A program made the position numbers and the translations under genes. Shown here piece after piece: positions 55,989 to 61,794 of a stretch of DNA of 64,000 nt. The notes under the pieces are model-generated. The model ran no database searches. It was not told where the DNA came from and saw nothing but the letters and a program-made list of their open reading frames with translations. This DNA is from Porticoccaceae bacterium. Lineage in GTDB: Bacteria > Pseudomonadota > Gammaproteobacteria > Pseudomonadales > Porticoccaceae. The DNA lies in NCBI GenBank assembly GCA_021773435.1, contig JAJFKC010000022.1, positions 62,001-126,000 of the forward strand, written 5' to 3'. How positions within the stretch are numbered: the stretch's first letter is position 1; the number at the start of each line of letters is the position of its first letter.

Positions 55989-56833
55989 TTACAACAAAAA
56001 CTCCTGTACGAATTAGACGTTCACTCTGTATTTCTGGCGTGATGATACTGGTTCTGCTTGCATTGTCACTTAGGGGCTATTCTGCGGGTGTCCACTATGG
56101 AAGACCAGACTGTCCAACCAACCAAGCTCTTGCGGGAGAAACTGCAAACAGTTGGAAGGAGTACCTTACGGGCGGGGGAGCTAGCATTTTTGAGGTCCGA
56201 TTTGATTGCGCTTCAGACCTTGGCGACACACTACAATACATTGGTGAGGAGGACCCATTGGGGACGATCTACACAGGATATTGTTACACGGTAACTTGGA
56301 ACAACAGCGCTAAGCGCCCAAACACATGGTCCTCAGCTGGGCAAACGGAAACATGGACAAAAAAGCACATCCGCAAATATGGGGGCCAAGCTCCCACTCT
56401 TTATGGGCGCGATGTAGCTGACCCAGAGAATTATGAGCTCGTAGTTCGAGGTACAGTGTTTACCTACGATGACGCTGGGCTTGTCTATCACGAAGACCAT
56501 GGAGTAGTTGGAACGCTAAATTGCGGGATTAGTGAGAACCCGGTTATAGCATGCCCCAAGTCTGCATGCCCCGTAGAGGTTAATCGAACGCAAAGCCTAT
56601 CTGGTCAATCCTCCGCGACATACCTATGCACGCACACAAATAATGGATTTCTCAGGGAGATAGAACAGAGATATACGAATAGTCATCAGTGTACAGCTTG
56701 GTACAAAAAAGAATCTGAGGGTATTCCCCCTAAAAGGATTGCCAATTACGAAAACGAAGGCAAGTGCGACGTTCACGTTAACCAACTGCTAAAAACACTA
56801 AACACAAATGGTTGGCAATGTGTCGCTTTTTAG
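55976..56833 (+). CDS. Unknown secreted Cys-rich protein B of the cassette
   Basis: A 285-residue protein with a basic N-terminus and a hydrophobic helix (about 17-36, GVMILVLLALSLRGYSAG) that is a signal anchor or peptide. The mature part has about 10 cysteines, including CPKSACP and a terminal WQCVAF, suggesting disulfide-rich periplasmic or surface structure. No domain is recognised. GAGG precedes the ATG. It is the second gene of the cassette with gene A, and lies between palindromic sites 2 and 3. Confidence 0.6.
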   Translation: MARVITTKTPVRIRRSLCISGVMILVLLALSLRGYSAGVHYGRPDCPTNQALAGETANSWKEYLTGGGASIFEVRFDCASDLGDTLQYIGEEDPLGTIYTGYCYTVTWNNSAKRPNTWSSAGQTETWTKKHIRKYGGQAPTLYGRDVADPENYELVVRGTVFTYDDAGLVYHEDHGVVGTLNCGISENPVIACPKSACPVEVNRTQSLSGQSSATYLCTHTNNGFLREIEQRYTNSHQCTAWYKKESEGIPPKRIANYENEGKCDVHVNQLLKTLNTNGWQCVAF

Positions 56834-57170
56834 TGTGACTTCCGTTGGTATCGGCAAGTTAAATTTTCCAGGCTGCCGTAATAGAACCTTGATCTTCAAG
56901 CTACTGCTCGACCCCACTCTTCAAACGCACCGCATTACTTAGAAATTGCGCTTACCGATCTCAAGCGGCCATTAGCAGAGAAACGGTTTTGTAGGATGCT
57001 ATTCACTTGCCGCAATGGCTATTCCCTCTAGCACCGGACATTATTACCAATAGTGTTATGCATTCCTACGTGCATACTTGACCAGTTGGCAAGGATAAGG
57101 TCCGGATTTATACAAGCTGCGCACTTCCTGCGGGGCCTAGACGCAGAAGAATGACCCAAGCTATTAGCTG
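56834..57170. other. Spacer with palindromic site 3
   Basis: No gene seen. Contains palindromic site 3 and, just after it, ATGCA and TGCAT inverted arms (57058-57075). Confidence 0.45.
57034..57060. repeat. Palindromic site, copy 3
   Basis: CCGGACATTATT followed by ACCA and ATAGTGTTATG. Its left half is identical to copy 1 and its right half to copy 2, as would be expected of a recombinant hybrid site. The inner inverted arms are ACATTAT and ATAGTGT, with one mismatch. Confidence 0.75.
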
Positions 57171-57481
57171 TTAAGCCTCACCTTGCTCACTGAGTTGGGC
57201 TTTGACATCCCTATTGTTATGAATTACGCGGGAAATAAAAACGGTATCAGGTTCTAGGGTGTAAAAAATAATATGGCTTATATACTCGAAGCGAAAATAT
57301 CCGGCTCTGAGACTGTCACATGATCGACCCAAATGCGGGTTTTTCACCAAATTTTCAAAACAGTTTTCCAAACCATTAATATAGATATTGGCCTGGTCTT
57401 CTCCAAACGTCACTAGGAGTATGTGAATATTTCTTTGACTTCGTTATCTGCTGTATTGGAAAGCGTATAGCTATTGGGCAT
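57171..57481 (-). pseudogene. ParE-type toxin, frameshifted
   Basis: The natural ATG at 57481 overlaps the parD stop and begins MPNSYTLSNTADNEVKEI, the start of a RelE/ParE toxin, but reaches TAG at 57413-57415 after 22 codons. The rest continues in the next frame as TFGEDQANIYINGLENCFENL and later RAGYFRFEYISHIIFY, the ParE core. One extra base near 57416 (for example CCC for CC) would join the two. So the toxin is inactive as read here, or the base was lost in assembly. Confidence 0.85.
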
Positions 57482-57716
57482 TCAATTCTACTTTCGCTTC
57501 ATTGACAATATCCTTTACACGTCGTGAACTTCTCCCGCTTTCTTCCCCTTCGATCAAGGCTGCGCGCAACGCTTCAAGCTTTTGTTCTTCGGCTTCCAGA
57601 ATGCGAAGGCCTGCCCGCACAACTTCACTTGCAGAGCCATAACGCCCTGCCGCTACACGTTCATCAATAAAGCTTCCAAAATGGTCGCCAAGGGTAATGC
57701 TGGTATTTCGTGCCAT
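57471..57716 (-). CDS. parD: ParD-family antitoxin
   Basis: An 81-residue ribbon-helix-helix antitoxin. The N-terminal NTSITLGDHFGSFIDERV and GRYGSASEVVRAGLRILE blocks are the ParD signature; the C-terminal half binds toxin. Intact, with the ATG at 57716 and a palindromic operator just upstream. Its partner parE is frameshifted, leaving an orphan antitoxin. Confidence 0.9.
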   Translation of the reverse strand: MARNTSITLGDHFGSFIDERVAAGRYGSASEVVRAGLRILEAEEQKLEALRAALIEGEESGRSSRRVKDIVNEAKVELNAQ

Positions 57717-57752
57717 GATAAGCCCTTTCTAAAAAATTATACTTTCCACACC

Positions 57753-57769
57753 GTACCATATATTGGTAC
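57753..57769. promoter_or_regulatory. Inverted-repeat operator of parDE
   Basis: GTACCA-TATAT-TGGTAC is a perfect 6-bp inverted pair about 37 bp upstream of the parD start, next to AT-rich promoter-like sequence. Confidence 0.65.
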
Positions 57770-57871
57770 ATCAAAAAAACAAGAATGTATTCCTATCTAA
57801 CCCCTGTGCCTACCCCAATCATTGGGTAGCTCGCGAAGCTCGATAATTCCAAAAAAAAGCGCCCTGCCCTG

Positions 57872-58064
57872 TTATCGGTTTTGATGGCGAGCAATTTGTT
57901 GCACTAGATACAGGCCCAGCCCCGGGCCTTTCGGATCATCGCACGGTTCTTCGCTTGTAGCCTGCGAGGCTCGATAAAACAGCAAAGATTTTTCCCCGCT
58001 CACTTTCAGGAATACCGCGACCATGATCGATTACTTCTACTTGTGCCATCTTTGCACTACACAT
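57872..58064 (-). pseudogene. Histidine kinase ATPase-domain remnant
   Basis: Read on the minus strand, this stretch shows the ends of a GHKL domain: EVIDHGRGIPESERGKIF (G1 and F boxes), then in a shifted frame FYRASQATSEE and GPGLGLYLVQQIARHQ (G2 box). The frame changes in a short T run between the two. Everything upstream of the G1 box, including the His phosphorylation site, is missing or unreadable. A decayed sensor kinase next to the metal efflux operon could be the remains of its regulator. Confidence 0.75.
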
Positions 58065-58385
58065 AATCGATCATTCCTAAAGTTGTTGTACACGGTCATC
58101 ATTAGCTGATGACGGAGACAATCTAAAGATCAAGCTCGGCTGACTGATATCTGCGAGGTAAAGACTTGCAAAGTTCGAGAGTGATGGCTCATCAGTACTT
58201 TCACAATTGCTGAAAGTGAATCCCCAGACTTCCAATAGCGATCCGTTTAGTACACTTGTGTGATACAGGCCATTGAACTAATGTGCCTTTAATGTACTCT
58301 ATGCTGCTGGAATACAGGCTCAACTCTGTTTCAACGAGGGAAATTTCAACAAGGGTAAACACCGATAGGTAGTGATAACAAACTA
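58065..58385. other. Intergenic region upstream of the metal efflux operon
   Basis: No gene seen. It must contain the promoter for the efflux operon; I see no clear CueR-type or CusR-type operator. Confidence 0.35.
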
Positions 58386-58832
58386 ATGCGAAAAACTCGG
58401 TCTCGACATTTTATCGTAGCGCTATGGCTGATGACCTTCCTTGGTCAGGCTTTGGCCTCTGCGAGCCTGTGTTGTGAAAATCCGGCTTTGTCGACGCAGC
58501 TTGAGCAACAAATATTAGATGCTAATAGCGTTGTTGATGCTTCAAATCAGCCTTTAGCAACAGAGACCCCCGCAATTAAAGCGATGCGGATTGATCATAG
58601 CCAACACCAACAATCCAAATCTTCCCTAAGCCTCAAACCCGTTTTAAACGCAGACGCAACGCCGGAATGTATCAGCGATTGCGATTGCATGATGGGCGGG
58701 TGCGCAACAGCTGCCTTATCCGAAACCCAGTCTGGGTTTAATATGAATTTTGTCTTACCAACCAGCGCCTACAAGAGCCAGCCTCAAGATCACTTGATCG
58801 CCTCTCTGTTTCGTCCCCCAATTTCCCGCTAA
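58386..58832 (+). CDS. Small Cys/Met-rich secreted protein heading the efflux operon
   Basis: A 148-residue exported protein with a signal peptide (about 1-26). Mature Cys residues come in a CC pair (29-30) and a cluster C-x3-C-x-C-MMGG-C (95-106), with His71 and His74 between, and it ends FRPPISR. Proteins of this kind often precede CusCBA-like or CopA operons and may bind copper or silver in the periplasm. Comparable with CopL-like or CzcI-like proteins but I cannot assign a family firmly. Confidence 0.65.
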   Translation: MRKTRSRHFIVALWLMTFLGQALASASLCCENPALSTQLEQQILDANSVVDASNQPLATETPAIKAMRIDHSQHQQSKSSLSLKPVLNADATPECISDCDCMMGGCATAALSETQSGFNMNFVLPTSAYKSQPQDHLIASLFRPPISR

Positions 58833-59000
58833 TACAGGGTCAGTGCGCCTGAAATATGGCTCACCTTGCCCAGCGCTTATCGACTTTCTGTCGAGTGCTA
58901 TCGAGCTTTATCGAATTTATTAGCGGGAGCAGCCAAACTCCCAACTGGAAAACCCCAGGGGCCTCAGTAATAAAACCCTCAGCAATTTTTGGGAGACATC

Positions 59001-60392
59001 ATGGTATTTATCCCCGGCATACCACCCGGCAAGCCACCCGGCAAGCCACCCGCGAAATTAGCACGGCAGATTTTTATTGCCGTTCGCCGATTGGCGCTGT
59101 TCATAGCTCTGTTCGTTATGGCCCCCGCTACCGTCCTGGCAACTGAGGCTTCCCAGGCCAGCGAGCCAGTATCAAGACAAATACTGACGGAAAAAATGGC
59201 CATCGATAAGGCCGCCAGAAGCAACCCAAATCTCGCCCAAATGCAGGCCCGTTACGAGGCCCTAAAGGAAATTCCCTCCCAACAGGGAACCTTGCCCGAC
59301 CCTGTTCTAAGCTTAAACGCCATGAACCTGCCCTCCGATACTTTTCATGTGGGTCAGGAACCTATGACGCAAATGCAGATTGGTGTGAGCCAGGCCTTTC
59401 CCTTTCCTGGCAAGCTGGCGCTAAAAGAAGCCGCCAGCGAGTTTGACGCCCAGGCCGCAGGATATTCAGTTGACGAGACAAGGCTGCGTTTAATAAACAA
59501 TGTTAAGCGCAGCTGGTGGCAACTGTTTTATCTGGATCGTTCACTGGACACAGTCGAGAGTAATCAGGCTTTACTACGCAATTTTATTCAGGTCGCACAA
59601 ACCAAATACGAGGTCGGCGATGGTTTGCAACAGGATGTCCTGCTGGCGCAACTGGAATTATCAAAATTACTTGACCGGAAAATTCAATTAAAGGCGATTC
59701 GCCAAAGCCAGGTCATCCAGCTAAATGTACTGATGGATAGCCCAGCGAATACCAGGATAACCCTGCCGAAAACTGTGTCGGAAAATATGGCCACGATTGC
59801 CGGTGAGGAAATCCTCTATCAGCGAGCCGAAGCCGTAAGACCTTTGTTGGAAAAAACCAGAAAGCACATTAGCGCGGCGCAATCACGACTCGACCTGGCG
59901 GAAAAAAATTATTACCCAGACTTTAAAGTAGGTGTTGCCTACGGCGATCGGCGTGGCGATAACCCCATGACTCAGGGCGGTTCACGTTCTGATCTGTTAT
60001 CCCTTATGTTCAGTGTCAATCTGCCTATTCATACCGATCGCAAACAATCCAGAGCCGTGCAACAGCGCAGCTTTGAATTAGCACAGAATCGTTACGCCCT
60101 TCAGGATGAGCAGGGCACGGTTCACGCTGACATTTCCCTGGCGGCGACGAATTATCAACGCGCTCGGGAACAATTCGCCCTGTTTAAGCAGGGCATTATC
60201 CCCCTGGCCCGGCAAACCGTATCATCAATGCTGGCAGGCTATCAGGTCAATCAGGTGGATTTTCTCAACCTGATTCGCAGTCAGGTCACGCTATTTAATT
60301 ATCAACTTCAATATTGGCAGGCGCTCACTGAAGCCAATCAGGCGCTGGCGCAACTGGCCGCCGCCGTTGGCGAGGAAAATATTTATGAATAA
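59001..60392 (+). CDS. TolC-family outer-membrane channel of a metal efflux system
   Basis: A 463-residue outer-membrane efflux protein (CusC/CzcC type). An unusual N-terminal stretch of PPGK repeats (12-bp units at 59022-59057) precedes a signal-like helix (about 33-48, FIALFVMAPATVLA). The two long helical hairpins and the QLFYLDRSLDTVESNQALL and LAEKNYYPDFKVGVAYGDRRGDNPM segments are typical of the family. ATG at 59001 has GGGAG at 58991-58995; an upstream TTG lacks it. The last bases overlap the adaptor start. Confidence 0.86.
   Translation: MVFIPGIPPGKPPGKPPAKLARQIFIAVRRLALFIALFVMAPATVLATEASQASEPVSRQILTEKMAIDKAARSNPNLAQMQARYEALKEIPSQQGTLPDPVLSLNAMNLPSDTFHVGQEPMTQMQIGVSQAFPFPGKLALKEAASEFDAQAAGYSVDETRLRLINNVKRSWWQLFYLDRSLDTVESNQALLRNFIQVAQTKYEVGDGLQQDVLLAQLELSKLLDRKIQLKAIRQSQVIQLNVLMDSPANTRITLPKTVSENMATIAGEEILYQRAEAVRPLLEKTRKHISAAQSRLDLAEKNYYPDFKVGVAYGDRRGDNPMTQGGSRSDLLSLMFSVNLPIHTDRKQSRAVQQRSFELAQNRYALQDEQGTVHADISLAATNYQRAREQFALFKQGIIPLARQTVSSMLAGYQVNQVDFLNLIRSQVTLFNYQLQYWQALTEANQALAQLAAAVGEENIYE
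59022..59057. repeat. 12-bp tandem repeat, three copies, in the TolC-family gene
   Basis: CCACCCGGCAAG twice, then CCACCCGCGAAA, encoding Pro-Pro-Gly-Lys-type units at the N-terminus. Confidence 0.9.
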
Positions 60393-61794
60393 ATCAATCA
60401 TCATTACTGCCGTTTTAATGCTGGCACTCGGTGGCGGCGCTGGCTACTGGTTGTCCGAACGACAGGGCGGCCAGATGACTGCCGTAACTGATCAAGACAT
60501 GCAAAAAATAGAGGAACCACTGTTTTATCGCCACCCCATGGACCCATCCATCACTTCTCCGGTGCCCTCTAAAGGCTCCATGGGGATGGATTATCTACCG
60601 GTTTACACAGACGGAGGTGCAAGCACTGAGGTCATGGCAGGTTCCGTCCAGATTGATCCCGTGGTCGTGCAAAACATCGGCGTCCGCACCGCCGTCGCCA
60701 CGCGACAAGCCCTAAGCCGAACCATACGCGCAGTGGGCCGAGTGGATTTTGATGAAGCCAAAATGACCCACCTCCACCCAAAAGTGGAAGGCTGGATTGA
60801 AGATATCCGCATCGACAAAACCGGGCAGCATGTCGCCTTTGACGACGTTTTATTAAGCATCTACTCGCCCAAACTGGTCTCCACACAACAGGAATATTTG
60901 CTCGCGCTAAATTCTCTGGAGACTTTTAAAGACAGCCCCTTTGGTGAGATCAAACAGGGTGCCGAAAATTTAGTAAAAAGCTCTAGGGAACGCTTACACC
61001 TGCTGGATGTGGCGCAACATCAAATTCATGAGCTTGAACAAAGCCGGGAAATTAAAAAAACTCAGCATATTCATAGCCCCGCAACGGGAACCGTTATTCG
61101 TATCGGCGCTCGCAAAGGCCAATATGTCACGCCAAAAACCGAGCTTTATATGATCGTCGATTTAAGCCAGGTCTGGGTCTATGCCGATATTTATGAGTAT
61201 GAGGTGCCCTGGGTGAAGGTCGGTGACAAGGTTGAAATGACCCTGACCAGTGTGCCCGGCGCCACCTTCAAGGGTCAGTTGGCCTACATTTATCCCTACG
61301 CTGAGGCGAAGACCCGCACCACTAAGGTCCGCCTGGTATTTGATAATGCCGATCTCTTGTTACGGCCGGATATGTTTTCCGAAGTGCTTATCCACACCGA
61401 CACCCAGGACGACACCATCGTCATTCCCGCCGAAGCGATTATTCGCTCCGGCGCAAGCAATCAGGTCTTTGTGGTCCGTGGACCCGGCAAATTTGAACCC
61501 CGGCTGGTCGAACTGGGCTTTGAATCCCAGGGTCAGGTGGCTGTCTTGAGTGGCCTTGATGCTGGCGAAGAAGTGGTCACCTCCGCCCAGTTTTTACTGG
61601 ACTCTGAATCCAAGCTGCGAGAAGCGACGGCCAAAATGCTGGAGCATCTCAGTGCTCAGGACGCGGCGGAAAATCAGGAAGCAATGTCGATGGATAAAGA
61701 CGAGACTGACATCCACAGCGGGCACGGAGCACTTAATGATCAGACTATGAATCAAGAAACATCTAGCGAACAAGGAGTAAGCCAGGATGATTAA
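60385..61794 (+). CDS. cusB: Metal efflux periplasmic adaptor (CusB-like)
   Basis: A 470-residue membrane fusion protein. Signal anchor (1-20), then a heavy-metal-binding HMBD region YRHPMDPSITSPVPSKG with GSMGMDYLPVY, a feature of CusB-type adaptors, then barrel-sandwich and coiled-coil regions (ALNSLETFKDSPFGEIKQG, about 175-225), lipoyl halves, and a C-terminal acidic His-containing tail. It transfers Cu(I)/Ag(I) to CusA. The ATG at 60385 overlaps the TolC stop and follows GAGGAA; an upstream TTG is less likely. Confidence 0.88.
   Translation: MNKSIIITAVLMLALGGGAGYWLSERQGGQMTAVTDQDMQKIEEPLFYRHPMDPSITSPVPSKGSMGMDYLPVYTDGGASTEVMAGSVQIDPVVVQNIGVRTAVATRQALSRTIRAVGRVDFDEAKMTHLHPKVEGWIEDIRIDKTGQHVAFDDVLLSIYSPKLVSTQQEYLLALNSLETFKDSPFGEIKQGAENLVKSSRERLHLLDVAQHQIHELEQSREIKKTQHIHSPATGTVIRIGARKGQYVTPKTELYMIVDLSQVWVYADIYEYEVPWVKVGDKVEMTLTSVPGATFKGQLAYIYPYAEAKTRTTKVRLVFDNADLLLRPDMFSEVLIHTDTQDDTIVIPAEAIIRSGASNQVFVVRGPGKFEPRLVELGFESQGQVAVLSGLDAGEEVVTSAQFLLDSESKLREATAKMLEHLSAQDAAENQEAMSMDKDETDIHSGHGALNDQTMNQETSSEQGVSQDD

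Noticed and set aside
51753-58385. A prophage or integrative conjugative element
   Set aside because: No integrase, capsid, tail or transfer genes are present; only small modules, remnants and unknown genes.
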